A DNA stretch of 64,000 nucleotides from Firmicutes bacterium UBA2058 (GCA_002332905.1 DDAM01000062.1:222807-286806); one strand, 5' to 3'. Positions 51,803 to 61,000 are shown, numbered from the stretch's first letter. Numbers and translations: made by a program. The notes: generated by a model not told the origin, from the sequence alone.

Positions 51803-53722
51803 ATGAATAATATGAATGAAAAAGTCGATTTAACAGCGTGTACAACAATATGTATGAGAACATGCCAATCAGATTGTGAAAACACATGCCAAACTTCCTG
51901 TGAAATAGGTTGTCAGACTGCTTGTCAACGAAACTGTCAAACATCATGTGAAAAAGCATGTCAATCTGCTTGCCAGAAAGCATGCCAAACCTGTCAAACT
52001 ACATGTTTAAAAGCTTGCCAATCAGATTGTGAAAACACATGCCAAACTTCCTGTGAAATTGGCTGTCAAACCACTTGTCAACTTGGTTGCCAAACTACAT
52101 GCGAAAAGGCTTGTCAAGCCTGTCAAGGAGCTTCATGTCAAACCTGTCAAACTACATGTTTAAAAGCTTGTCAAGCAGATTGTGAAAGCACATGTCAAAC
52201 TTCATGTGAAATTGGTTGTCAAACTACTTGCCAACTTAGTTGCCAAACGATATGTTTAAGAGCATGTCAAGCAGATTGTGAACACACATGTCAAACATCA
52301 TGCGAAATAGGCTGTCAAACTACTTGCGAGTGGAATTGTCAAACTACTTGCGAATTATCATGTCAAAACTGTCAAGGTGCGGGTTGTCAAACTGTATGTC
52401 AATTAAATAATTGTCAAACATGCCAAGATTGTCAAACTACGTGTATGAGAAACTGCATGACGGATTGTGAAAGTACATGCCAAGAATCCTGTGAAATTGC
52501 TTGTCAGAATTGTCTGGGCAATGTATGTCAAACTGCTTGTCAAAACTGTTTGGGTGATGTATGCCAAACTGCTTGTCAAAACTGTTTAGGTGATGTATGT
52601 CAAACTGCTTGTCAATGTTCAGTCCAAAATAATCAAGGATCTCCTACTCAACCTAATATTGATAATTCTTCTGTATATAGAATTAGATTAGTTAATACAA
52701 ATAATATGTACCTTAATATTTATGGTAATGAAGATGTTAGCAATAATCGTGCAGTTAATATTTACGAATTAGTGCCAAAAGCATATAGTGAGAGATGGGA
52801 ATTTAAAAGCATTCAATATAATAATAAAAGTTGTTATTTGATTAATTCTAATTTAGTTAATTCTTATAGTCTTCACAATAGTAACTCAAACTGTGATATT
52901 ATTACAACAGTCAGCAACTATAATAATACTGCAATAGAATTAATACCAGATACAAATAGTAATGAGTATAAGATACTATTATCGGGAACAAGTTTATATC
53001 TTACTGCAACAGGAACTAGCAATAGTAGCCAAGTAAAATGGTTAGCATTAGGAAGTGGTAATCAACTTTGGGAAATAGAAACTATAGTCCAAACCAATCC
53101 ACTATTTATTGAACCAAAGTTTCCTTTTACTAGCATTATAAATTCTTATACTCCTCCGATTAGAACCGGAAATACAGTTGAAATCCAAGGCGTTTTTGAA
53201 ACATTTAATCAGAGAAATGAAACAATAGTAGCTCACGATTCACGTTTAAGATGGGCTTGCGCTGGTTTTGCATATGCTAATTTATGTTCTTTCTATGCTA
53301 ACACAGAGATAAAACCTTGGTGGTTTATATATAGCGCAAATAGTTCTGCCATACTTTGGGTAAAATCTTTACAAAGAGTAATTCCAGTTTTATCTTATGT
53401 AGCACCAAAAACATTCTCTACACAATCTGAGTATTATGCTGCTATAAAATCATATATTGATAATGGTCAACCTGTTATAGTTCATTGTACTAAACCAAGT
53501 GATCCTAACAATTATACTCATTATGCTCTTGCGTATAAATATGAGGGTAACTGTGAAAAAGCAGAAGATATTTTTGTAAAGGATTCAATTAAAACAGGTG
53601 GAGAAGATAATTTAACAAGTAATTACGGAAATGGTCAAAGCACATTAAGATACGCTATGAATCAAAGTATTGGTGAAGATATATATGAAATTAGTGACTT
53701 AATAATCTTTGAGCCATTTTAA
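51803..53722 (+). CDS. Cys-array / ricin-B lectin / papain-like protease protein (toxin candidate)
   Basis: 639 residues with three parts. Residues 13-272 hold about 67 Cys, mostly every fourth residue, with some CxxC steps and a larger unit CQ-S/A-DCE-TCQTSCEIGCQTTC seen about five times (from about 21, 72, 123, 155, 218). Residues about 289-430 look like a ricin-B-like lectin fold (Gln-x-Trp-type NQLWEIE). Residues about 455-639 resemble a papain/C39/C70 cysteine protease: RWACAGFAYANL (Cys486), YTHYALAYKY (His573) and FVKDS (Asp594). No signal peptide is present; the first Cys is at 13. It follows the radical SAM gene and 70-residue gene. A modified, lectin-guided protease toxin is my reading; the Cys array could instead bind metal. 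Confidence 0.88.
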   Translation: MNNMNEKVDLTACTTICMRTCQSDCENTCQTSCEIGCQTACQRNCQTSCEKACQSACQKACQTCQTTCLKACQSDCENTCQTSCEIGCQTTCQLGCQTTCEKACQACQGASCQTCQTTCLKACQADCESTCQTSCEIGCQTTCQLSCQTICLRACQADCEHTCQTSCEIGCQTTCEWNCQTTCELSCQNCQGAGCQTVCQLNNCQTCQDCQTTCMRNCMTDCESTCQESCEIACQNCLGNVCQTACQNCLGDVCQTACQNCLGDVCQTACQCSVQNNQGSPTQPNIDNSSVYRIRLVNTNNMYLNIYGNEDVSNNRAVNIYELVPKAYSERWEFKSIQYNNKSCYLINSNLVNSYSLHNSNSNCDIITTVSNYNNTAIELIPDTNSNEYKILLSGTSLYLTATGTSNSSQVKWLALGSGNQLWEIETIVQTNPLFIEPKFPFTSIINSYTPPIRTGNTVEIQGVFETFNQRNETIVAHDSRLRWACAGFAYANLCSFYANTEIKPWWFIYSANSSAILWVKSLQRVIPVLSYVAPKTFSTQSEYYAAIKSYIDNGQPVIVHCTKPSDPNNYTHYALAYKYEGNCEKAEDIFVKDSIKTGGEDNLTSNYGNGQSTLRYAMNQSIGEDIYEISDLIIFEPF

Positions 53723-53739
53723 CTAAAATAATTTAAAGC

Positions 53740-53783
53740 AAAATAAGTACAAATACTTTAATGTATTTTGTACTTATTTTTTA
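53740..53783. terminator. Terminator of the 639-residue gene and the lipoprotein gene
   Basis: AAAATAAGTACAAATAC pairs with GTATTTTGTACTTATTTT, with T-run after and A-run before. Convergent genes lie on both sides. Confidence 0.88.
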
Positions 53784-53787
53784 TAAA

Positions 53788-54816
53788 TTAGTTTTCAATT
53801 AACTGTATTGAATCAAGCATATATTTCATATCGTAGATTTGTAAGTCATATTCATCTATATATAATTCTAAGTTATATAAAAATTCGCTATTTAGTTTAA
53901 TAAGCAATGTAACTTGTTGTTCTGGTGCAGTTACAGTTTTTGATTTAATAGCGTAATCGTAATTATATTTTGTTTTGTCAAATTGATATTTATTAATATC
54001 ATCAGACAAACCATACATTCCTACATTTTTAAAATTTTTAATGTTTTTCATTATATTATTTTCCCAATTAGCTTTTATAAAATTATTATATCCGAAAAGT
54101 GTACACCCCTTAGTTTTTTGATCACCATTATATACATACGTGTCAAATTCCTTATCTTTTTCTAATCTTGCAGGTATTTTTATTTTTAAAATATATTTAC
54201 CTGTATTTTCAATATATACTTTAAATCTATCGTCCTCATCAGTCTTATCTACCACTTCTATTGAATCAATTATAAGCTCTTGCCATAAGGGTTCGCCTTC
54301 TATGAATATATTATCCTCTAACAGATAATTACCGCAGATATTTTCATCAACAGTATTGCCTAAATCATCTTTTCTACTAACAGAGGCATAAAAAACTATA
54401 TCCTTTTTATCATCATTATTTACATCAACGTTATTTATTTTTTTTAATTCTAGTATAGAATTATCTTTATTTCCACTAAATTCAGGCAAAGTATAAATAA
54501 CCTCATCACCATTAGCTAAAAAAAATTTTAATTGTCTTTTGTCGTCTTTTAAATATACTGCACTAATTAATTTAGTATCAGGTAAATCATTATATTCAAT
54601 ATCAATAATTTGATTATCTAAAATCTCATACCCTGATTCTTTTAATGTATCTATAGTTATTTTCTTTTCAACTGGTTGTTTGTCGGTCTGCTGAGCATCA
54701 TCAGATGAAGAAACTGAATTATCTTCTTCACTAATCATTGCAACATCACTTTCCTTAATACATGATGTAAAAATTAAACATATTAAAATTATTATCAGTA
54801 TTAATATTTTTTTCAT
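53788..54816 (-). CDS. Lipoprotein of unknown function, candidate immunity protein
   Basis: 342 residues. The signal peptide ends in LIFTSC (lipobox); a low-complexity Ser/Asp/Glu linker follows (about 24-45) and then beta-rich sequence with a VDVNNDDKKDIVFYA segment resembling FG-GAP/VCBS-type or EF-hand-like loops. No family is certain. It is convergent with the 639-residue gene. A 5' piece of it is present in the decayed copy 55079-55285, so it travels with the toxin-like gene. An immunity or surface protection role is a guess from this linkage. Confidence 0.75.
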   Translation of the reverse strand: MKKILILIIILICLIFTSCIKESDVAMISEEDNSVSSSDDAQQTDKQPVEKKITIDTLKESGYEILDNQIIDIEYNDLPDTKLISAVYLKDDKRQLKFFLANGDEVIYTLPEFSGNKDNSILELKKINNVDVNNDDKKDIVFYASVSRKDDLGNTVDENICGNYLLEDNIFIEGEPLWQELIIDSIEVVDKTDEDDRFKVYIENTGKYILKIKIPARLEKDKEFDTYVYNGDQKTKGCTLFGYNNFIKANWENNIMKNIKNFKNVGMYGLSDDINKYQFDKTKYNYDYAIKSKTVTAPEQQVTLLIKLNSEFLYNLELYIDEYDLQIYDMKYMLDSIQLIEN

Positions 54817-54951
54817 TTATATACTCCTTTATTTCCATAAATTACTATTTAATTATATAAAACATCAAAGTGTATGTCAACAACTCAATAAATCGAAAAA
54901 CGTCATAATATGTAATATAAAAATTTTATTTGACTATTTAGCAATTTATTA
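54817..54951. other. Intergenic region upstream of the lipoprotein gene
   Basis: It should hold the lipoprotein promoter on the minus strand. I could not identify it with confidence; no other structure is seen. Confidence 0.4.
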
Positions 54952-55379
54952 TCTGGAACAAACTTATATCTTACTGCAACAGGAACTAGCAATAGTATAC
55001 AAGTAAGCTTGTGCATGTTTTGCATATGCTAATTTATGTTCTTTCTATGCTAACACAGAGATAAAACCTTGGTGGTTATCAATATCGGTCTGTTGATCAT
55101 CATCAGACGAAGAAACTGAATTATCTTCCTCACCAATCATTGCAACATCACTTTCTTTAATACATGATGTAAAAATTAAACATTAAAATTATTATCAGTA
55201 TTAATATCTTTTTCATTTAAACTCCCTTTTTTTACCATAAATTACTATTTTATTTTATAAAACATCAAAGTGTATGTCAACAATTCAAAAAGAGAATATG
55301 CTATGGATCAAAGTATTGGTGAAAATATATACGAAATTAGTAGATTTGATGATTTTTGACCCATTCTAACTAAAATTAT
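54952..55379 (+). pseudogene. Scrambled decayed copy of the toxin-like and lipoprotein genes
   Basis: Four blocks match parts of this locus in mixed order: lectin part (54952-55010; cf. 52983-53035), protease part (about 55010-55078; cf. 53262-53330), the 5' end and upstream of the lipoprotein gene (about 55079-55285; cf. 54690-54900), and the last bases of the toxin-like gene (about 55290-55379; cf. 53645-53730). No reading frame persists. It records a duplication of the toxin-lipoprotein unit followed by rearrangement. Confidence 0.85.
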
Positions 55380-55660
55380 TAATCTAAAAAAATAATAATG
55401 GCTAAAATAACAAATAGAACTAGTTGAACAAATTTAATTTTATTTACCACATCATCATTAATTTTCTCTAAATATTGTAACATCTCTAAAAGTAATGAAA
55501 TTAAATTAATAAAAATCAAAAAAGTCATTGCAGCTCTTAACTGTGAAAAGTTAATAATTGTTTTGTATAACATAAATAAAAGTATTAGTATTCCCAAAGC
55601 GAGAAGAATTAAATAACCATACAGCTTTGATTTTTTTAAGTTTTTTGTAACCTTTTTCAT
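55379..55660 (-). CDS. Small membrane protein
   Basis: 93 residues from ATG 55660 (GGGGGAG before it). Three predicted membrane segments (about 15-37, 43-62 and 75-93). The C-terminus ends at the decayed block, so it may be truncated. No family recognised. A possible role at the locus edge is unproven. Confidence 0.6.
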   Translation of the reverse strand: MKKVTKNLKKSKLYGYLILLALGILILLFMLYKTIINFSQLRAAMTFLIFINLISLLLEMLQYLEKINDDVVNKIKFVQLVLFVILAIIIFLD

Positions 55661-55765
55661 AAAAAAATACTCCCCCAAAGCTTTTTACCATTTTATATCA
55701 TAATTCTCGTTTTTTAACATTATGTTTCTTAATTTATAATTAATATTTGATTTCTCTGTTTCAAA

Positions 55766-55800
55766 ACAAAAAACGCTATGTTTACTCATAGCGTTTTTGC
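55766..55800. terminator. Terminator
   Basis: AAAAAACGCTATG pairs with CATAGCGTTTTT across a 6-base loop. It lies between the membrane protein gene's upstream region and the cupin gene's end (-). Confidence 0.75.
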
Positions 55801-55830
55801 TTTAACAAATGTTCTTTAACAAATGTTCTT

Positions 55831-56175
55831 TTAATTCAATGGAAATACTACCACCAACAACATTTTAAATGCTTCCTCAGCATATACTGCATGAGGTTTT
55901 TTAGCTGGCATTATTAATGTCTCTCCAGCTTTTACTATATGTTCTTTACCGTCTACAGTAAGTTTACCTACTCCCTCAAGTACAGTAACCATAGCGTCTC
56001 CTGTGGAATCATGGCTGCTAATTTCTTCACCCTTATCAAATGCAAATAAAGTCATACTTACAGCTTTGTTTTGTGCTAAAGTTTTACTTACAACTTGACC
56101 GGACATAGTTTGAACTTGTTCTGCCAATGGTAACACTTTTTCATGCTCTATATTTTTTATGAAAGTTTTTATCAT
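55831..56175 (-). CDS. Cupin-domain protein
   Basis: 114 residues with the cupin_2 fold: residues about 45-60 contain the first motif (ISSHDS, His55) and about 84-97 the second (GETLIMPAKKPHAV, His95). Small cupins of this type bind a metal and act as isomerases, dioxygenases or binding proteins. The function is unknown. Two hairpin repeats precede its start (56191-56227). Confidence 0.85.
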   Translation of the reverse strand: MIKTFIKNIEHEKVLPLAEQVQTMSGQVVSKTLAQNKAVSMTLFAFDKGEEISSHDSTGDAMVTVLEGVGKLTVDGKEHIVKAGETLIMPAKKPHAVYAEEAFKMLLVVVFPLN

Positions 56176-56190
56176 AATATCCTCCTATTA

Positions 56191-56227
56191 TGCCACGTAG
56201 TGGCAAACGTGAAGTTTTTTTCACGTT
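56191..56227 (-). repeat. Two start-proximal hairpins before the cupin gene
   Basis: TGCCAC/GTGGCA (56191-56205) and AACGTGAA/TTCACGTT (56206-56227). The first arm matches 43442-43456 and the second has the GTGAA/TTCAC core. Confidence 0.7.
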
Positions 56228-56381
56228 ATTCACTTACTTTTTTTATTATTTTATAATAATACTTGATAAAACCACTAAAAAGTCGAGTGAAAAAATATGG
56301 ATTAATCAAGGATTAGTATTATGTATTTATTGTAACACAGAATGAATGAAATATATGTTGTTTTTACAACAGCATAAATAT

Positions 56382-57569
56382 TTATTTTTCAAAATTAAGA
56401 AATTCTCTTTGCCAAGGCTTTAATTCTGATAGTTTATAACCCATAGCCATATCGCTGACAACTATTTGACACAAAATATCTAATTCAACCTGACTTAATA
56501 ATTTAAATACTTCGACATACTCATCATCCCATATACAAGTGTCTAAGACATCTATTAAATCTCTAAGACTATGTACTGATGATTTTATCATTGCAATTTT
56601 GTCAGAAGTAAATCGACATTCTTGCATTTCACTAATAAACTTTCTTAATTCTTTTGAGCTCATTTGTACACCATCTTTGTAGGTGCTAGCTACTTCATCT
56701 TTTGTATAATCAGATGTAATAAATATTTTGTCTATTTTTTTAATACTTATGCAATGTTTTATATCATAAGATATTTTTATTGTAGCCTTTTTTGCATACT
56801 CTACTTGGCCATAATCCTTTATATCTAGTTTATCTAAAATTGAATCTAGTGCTATCAATAACTTATCCTGCAGTTCAAACAAATCTAAATTTTCTAGCAT
56901 CTCTTGTAGTATAAGTCTATCCTCGGCATAAATATTTAATCGTAATATGTCACTGCTTATTAATTCAAGTCCTAAAATATTTTGCAGTACTACTTCAAAA
57001 AAATTTAATAACATTACTCTGTAATCTTGATTATATCCCATTAATAAGGCTTTAATATCTTTTTCATCAAATTTATTACAAAAAATATTCTCAATATATA
57101 ACTGCTCTAAATATTTCAGTATGTATTCTACTCCTGTACAATCTATTACTTCAAAGCATAATTGATAGTCAATATCTGCGGGAGTTTCATGAGCAGCGTA
57201 TAAAACATCATATTTTTTAAAGAAAATATCTAGTCCCCCAAATATAGTATCTTGATATGACATATTATCAATTTTCAATGCTGTATTTTTAATGTTAATT
57301 AATAATTCCTTTGCATAAGAAAAATTTTCTTTTTCTAATTCTAAGCCTCTTTCATACAAGGCATTAGCACTATTATAATCTGATGTAGTTATAGAATTGC
57401 TATCCACATTTACTGAATTTAAATACCCATTTATACAATATAATATAGAATCCATTAGCTGCTGAGCCTTTTCAACCGATATAGAGCTATGATCATTTGA
57501 AGTATATTTTCTGTATTTGTCAGTCAACATCAACATTAGATCATTAATATTTGCATCAACATCAAACAT
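56382..57569 (-). CDS. DUF6179-like protein
   Basis: 396 residues from ATG 57569. The last codons of the upstream gene (AAT GTT TGA) overlap the start by 8 bases, so it is translationally coupled, which decides this start over an earlier in-frame one. It is a helical soluble protein with acidic patches. It resembles the proteins that pair with DUF6323 in Clostridia; I recall DUF6179 for this, but the name is not certain. Function unknown. Confidence 0.7.
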   Translation of the reverse strand: MFDVDANINDLMLMLTDKYRKYTSNDHSSISVEKAQQLMDSILYCINGYLNSVNVDSNSITTSDYNSANALYERGLELEKENFSYAKELLINIKNTALKIDNMSYQDTIFGGLDIFFKKYDVLYAAHETPADIDYQLCFEVIDCTGVEYILKYLEQLYIENIFCNKFDEKDIKALLMGYNQDYRVMLLNFFEVVLQNILGLELISSDILRLNIYAEDRLILQEMLENLDLFELQDKLLIALDSILDKLDIKDYGQVEYAKKATIKISYDIKHCISIKKIDKIFITSDYTKDEVASTYKDGVQMSSKELRKFISEMQECRFTSDKIAMIKSSVHSLRDLIDVLDTCIWDDEYVEVFKLLSQVELDILCQIVVSDMAMGYKLSELKPWQREFLNFEK

Positions 57570-58062
57570 TTTCTCCAAAGTCCCCTCCATCCTTCTCATC
57601 ATACTCTTCGTACATGTCTTCGTATAAATCATAATTGTATCTTGAATTTTTACACATATTTTCAAGATAAGTAGACCTTAGTTTTTCTATTGAGCCCTGA
57701 CATTCATTATCAAAATATTTTTTCATACCACCTATTAGCTCATCATCACTAAGATCCTCTAAGGTTTCATTTTTAAAATAATAAAACATTTCCTGAAATT
57801 CTTCTAAGATTTGCACATAATTGTCTTGCGAAACATATTGTGAATCGCAAAATTCATAGATTAATTTAGGAATTATGCTTTGTCCCAGCTCTATTCGTCC
57901 CATTTCTTTTAATGTATCATGCTGACATCTCACTATTTCATTAACTTCTGATGGAGTCAAAGATAAGCCAAACTGACTTGTGTACTCGTTGCATGCACTT
58001 ATTGCTTTTATTGCAACCTGTTTTTTTGCTTCTAATACCGGTAAAAAATATTTTTCTTCCAT
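57562..58062 (-). CDS. DUF6323-like protein
   Basis: 166 residues, helical, with acidic Tyr/Asp-rich C-terminal tail (YEEYDEKDGGDFGEN). It is coupled by an 8-base overlap to the following gene. I recognise the pairing as DUF6323/DUF6179, with the same caution. Function unknown; a two-subunit complex is plausible. Confidence 0.7.
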   Translation of the reverse strand: MEEKYFLPVLEAKKQVAIKAISACNEYTSQFGLSLTPSEVNEIVRCQHDTLKEMGRIELGQSIIPKLIYEFCDSQYVSQDNYVQILEEFQEMFYYFKNETLEDLSDDELIGGMKKYFDNECQGSIEKLRSTYLENMCKNSRYNYDLYEDMYEEYDEKDGGDFGENV

Positions 58063-58156
58063 TTAAAAATACATCTCCCCATAAATAGATTATTATTATA
58101 GCGATTTAATTGATAGTATATGCTATTATAGGTTTATTTATGATATTTAACAAGTA

Positions 58157-58320
58157 TTGACTTTCTAACACTTTTGTGGTATAGTAATTATATAAAAGGT
58201 GCTAAAATTTTAGATAATTTTAGCACCTTTTATATTGACACTATTTCTAAAAAAACCAGTTTCACACAGCTTTTATTGAAAGCGGCAGATTAATTTGCTA
58301 ATCTGCCGCTTTCATTTTAA
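58157..58320 (+). ncRNA. Candidate small RNA from a plus-strand promoter
   Basis: TTGACT (58157-58162) and TATAGT (58180-58185), 17-base spacer, sit before two strong hairpins: AAAAGGTGCTAAAATT/AATTTTAGCACCTTTT (58196-58233) and GAAAGCGGCAGATTA/TAATCTGCCGCTTTC (about 58278-58313) ending in TTTTAATTT. No coding sequence lies between them. It could instead be only the terminators of the convergent GerMN gene and a spurious promoter. Confidence 0.4.
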
Positions 58321-58323
58321 TTT

Positions 58324-59355
58324 CTATTGAAAATTATTAAATACTGGAGTTATTTCAGTGTCTAATAAGTTTAGTCCTGCTTCTTCAAATGTTATACCTT
58401 CAATGCTGAAAGCTATGTCGGTAACTTCTTTAAATTGCTGCAAGCATAAAACTACAATTTTGCTTAAATCCTCGTATTCCTCTTGAGTAAGACTTAAAGC
58501 TCCCATGCTTAAATCTATTTTAGCGATTCCTTGTGATATGCTAACATCATTTAAGCTAATACCATATGGTATATCATTTTGAACTGCTAAATCTGATGGA
58601 GGCCCATTAAATAATTTTTCTAGTACAATTTTTACTGGATTGCCTACAGCCTCTGCTGAGAATGTTATTGGAACATAGTATCCCGCTACTTCTGTTTCTG
58701 CGGTCTTATAATATACTGTATAATTTGCTCCGTCCTCTGATCCAACAAGATTTATATTTTCTCTTTCAAATGCAACGTTAATAGGATATCCTTTTGCTAA
58801 AGATTCGAGTTTTTGACCATCTACCATTATTTCTACTCTATCAATAGTATCAAATTCTGTTAAGGTGTATGCTAAAGCTGTCATCATGTCTTTCTCATCT
58901 TCAATTGTAGCATTATTTAATATATTTTTAGTAAAGTCAACTACGCATAAACCATCTTTTATAGACATACCTATTATTTCTGTACCTTCTGGAATTACAC
59001 CATGTAAGCCTGATTGAGCTAGCTCCTTCTCCTTCTCGCTGCCAATTACCATTTTTCTTACTGTAGCCTTTGCTATTCCTTCTTCCCAAGGTATATTTGT
59101 AATTACTGGAACTATAAAGCCATTAATGTCTTTGTAGTATGCAATTATGCTTTTTGTATTAGTATCTGAGTTTATTGTTATTGTTTCTACAGCATCTTCT
59201 TCTGGCGTTTCATCATCAATTATAGCGAGATCATCAAATACTTTAAGATTTTCATCATTTTTTAAACCTACCATCATATCAAGTGCGCTACAACCTGTCA
59301 GTGCTATAATTATTGCTATTGCTAACGCTATATGTAATAATCTTTTAAAACTCAC
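58324..59355 (-). CDS. GerMN-domain lipoprotein
   Basis: 343 residues. The signal peptide ends in ALTGC (lipobox). Two GerMN domains, about 75-200 and about 210-335, are repeated; each contains the pattern of a V-x-F-T/L-S core (VVDFTKNIL, KIDLSMGAL). GerM-type proteins take part in sporulation or spore germination in Bacillus; here a spore-forming clostridium is implied. It is monocistronic with a palindromic terminator downstream. Confidence 0.9.
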   Translation of the reverse strand: MSFKRLLHIALAIAIIIALTGCSALDMMVGLKNDENLKVFDDLAIIDDETPEEDAVETITINSDTNTKSIIAYYKDINGFIVPVITNIPWEEGIAKATVRKMVIGSEKEKELAQSGLHGVIPEGTEIIGMSIKDGLCVVDFTKNILNNATIEDEKDMMTALAYTLTEFDTIDRVEIMVDGQKLESLAKGYPINVAFERENINLVGSEDGANYTVYYKTAETEVAGYYVPITFSAEAVGNPVKIVLEKLFNGPPSDLAVQNDIPYGISLNDVSISQGIAKIDLSMGALSLTQEEYEDLSKIVVLCLQQFKEVTDIAFSIEGITFEEAGLNLLDTEITPVFNNFQ

Positions 59356-59562
59356 TTTTGTATACCTCCTCTAAGTTATCTCTATATATAAATTATATTA
59401 ATAAGTAATACAAGATATGAAAAAATTTATGCTAATATTTAAAAGTTCTCATGATTCAATAAAAATCCTATATAATTTATAAACAACATTTTCATTATCT
59501 TTAATTATAATTTTAAAAGATAATGAAATGATAAGGTTTTTCAATTGCATGGAGGTATAAAC
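59356..59562. other. Divergent intergenic region
   Basis: 207 bases between the GerMN gene (-) and the symporter gene (+). It must hold both promoters, but I could not place either with confidence. It is AT-rich and otherwise plain. Confidence 0.5.
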
Positions 59563-60915
59563 ATGTCGCAATTTTTACTATCTATAGAAAATTTAAATAA
59601 AATACTAAATAGCATTATATGGGGACCATTAATGCTTATATTGCTACTAGGAACAGGTATATATTTTACTATAAGAACTAATTTTCTACAGATAAGAAAA
59701 TTTAAAATAATGTTAAATAAAACTATATTTTCTATTTTTAAAAAAACAGAAACCAAAAATAAAAAATCAATAACACCTTTTCAGGCTCTTACAACAGCTC
59801 TTGCTGGAACTATCGGCACAGGCAATATTGTTGGAACGGCAACAGCAATAGCAATTGGAGGCCCAGGTTCGTTATTTTGGATTGTTGCTAGTTCTTTTTT
59901 CGGTATGATGACTAAATATGCTGAGATATTATTATCTATAAAATATAGAAAGATAAAAATGGATGGAACAATTCTTGGCGGTCCCATGTACTATATACAA
60001 GATGGGCTAAAAAGCAGATGGCTAGCTGTATCTTTTTCGGTATTTGGACTACTGGCTTCCTTTGGAATTGGCAATATTGCTCAAATTAATTCTATTTCTA
60101 CCTCAATGTACAATTCATTGCATATTAATCCTCTATATACAGGTATTATTGTGTCAATTCTTGTCTCACTTGTTATAATTGGTGATGCAAAAAGAATAGC
60201 TAAAACAACAGAAAAAATAATACCTTTTATGGCGTGCTTTTATATTGTTATAACTATTACTGTTTTAATTACAAATTATAAAAATCTCCTTAATTCTATA
60301 GTTTTAGTTTTCACCTCTGCTTTTAACGAGACCGCTGCAATTGGTGGTTTTGTTGGCTCAAGTCTTATCTTAACAATTAAAAACGGTATATCAAAGGGAG
60401 TGTTTACTAATGAAGCGGGTCTTGGCAGTTCACCGATTGCACATGCAATAGCGGAAACCGACCACCCAGTAAGCCAAGCAATGTGGGGAATATTTGAAGT
60501 ATTTATTGATACTATTGTCTTATGTACTATCACAGGACTAGCAATTATATCATCTGGTAAATGGTCATCCGGGTTATTAGGAGCTGACCTTGCAATATCT
60601 GCTTTTTCTGTAGGTTTAGGCAATTTTGCACCTTATGCTATATCTTTTTCTATATTATTTTTTGCGTTTTCATCACTAATTGGCTGGTCTTTTTATGGAG
60701 AAAAGTGTCTTGAATATATTGTTAAAACTAATAAATTTAATGTTATATATAAACTTTTTTTTACTTGTATTATTGTTATCGGAGCAACAACCGATCTTAA
60801 GTTAGTATGGGATATTTCAGACACGCTTAATGGATTCATGGCAATACCAAATTTAATAGCTATATTAGCATTATCAAATATAGTAGTTAAAACAACTAAG
60901 GACTACTTTAAATAA
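59563..60915 (+). CDS. Sodium:alanine/glycine symporter (AgcS family)
   Basis: 450 residues from ATG 59563 (GGAGG before it). About 10-11 membrane segments. Signature segments are TPFQALTTALAGTIGTGNIVGTATAI near the start (long, best seen at residues 75-100), GNIAQINSI and FTNEAGLGSSPIAHA. It imports alanine or glycine with Na+. Substrate choice cannot be fixed. It is alone, with the following gene about 85 bases away. Confidence 0.94.
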   Translation: MSQFLLSIENLNKILNSIIWGPLMLILLLGTGIYFTIRTNFLQIRKFKIMLNKTIFSIFKKTETKNKKSITPFQALTTALAGTIGTGNIVGTATAIAIGGPGSLFWIVASSFFGMMTKYAEILLSIKYRKIKMDGTILGGPMYYIQDGLKSRWLAVSFSVFGLLASFGIGNIAQINSISTSMYNSLHINPLYTGIIVSILVSLVIIGDAKRIAKTTEKIIPFMACFYIVITITVLITNYKNLLNSIVLVFTSAFNETAAIGGFVGSSLILTIKNGISKGVFTNEAGLGSSPIAHAIAETDHPVSQAMWGIFEVFIDTIVLCTITGLAIISSGKWSSGLLGADLAISAFSVGLGNFAPYAISFSILFFAFSSLIGWSFYGEKCLEYIVKTNKFNVIYKLFFTCIIVIGATTDLKLVWDISDTLNGFMAIPNLIAILALSNIVVKTTKDYFK

Positions 60916-61000
60916 ATCTGTACAAATATACATTTTTTTGATACAATGGTCTCGTATAATGTATAAGTACTAAGATAAAAGATTTGAAAAGGAGTTTAAA

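Noticed and set aside
51306..52640. Short-period DNA repeats that could be taken for a CRISPR array
   Set aside because: The repetition comes from codons for CQxxC units in open reading frames with ribosome sites; there are no constant repeats with unique spacers and no cas genes.
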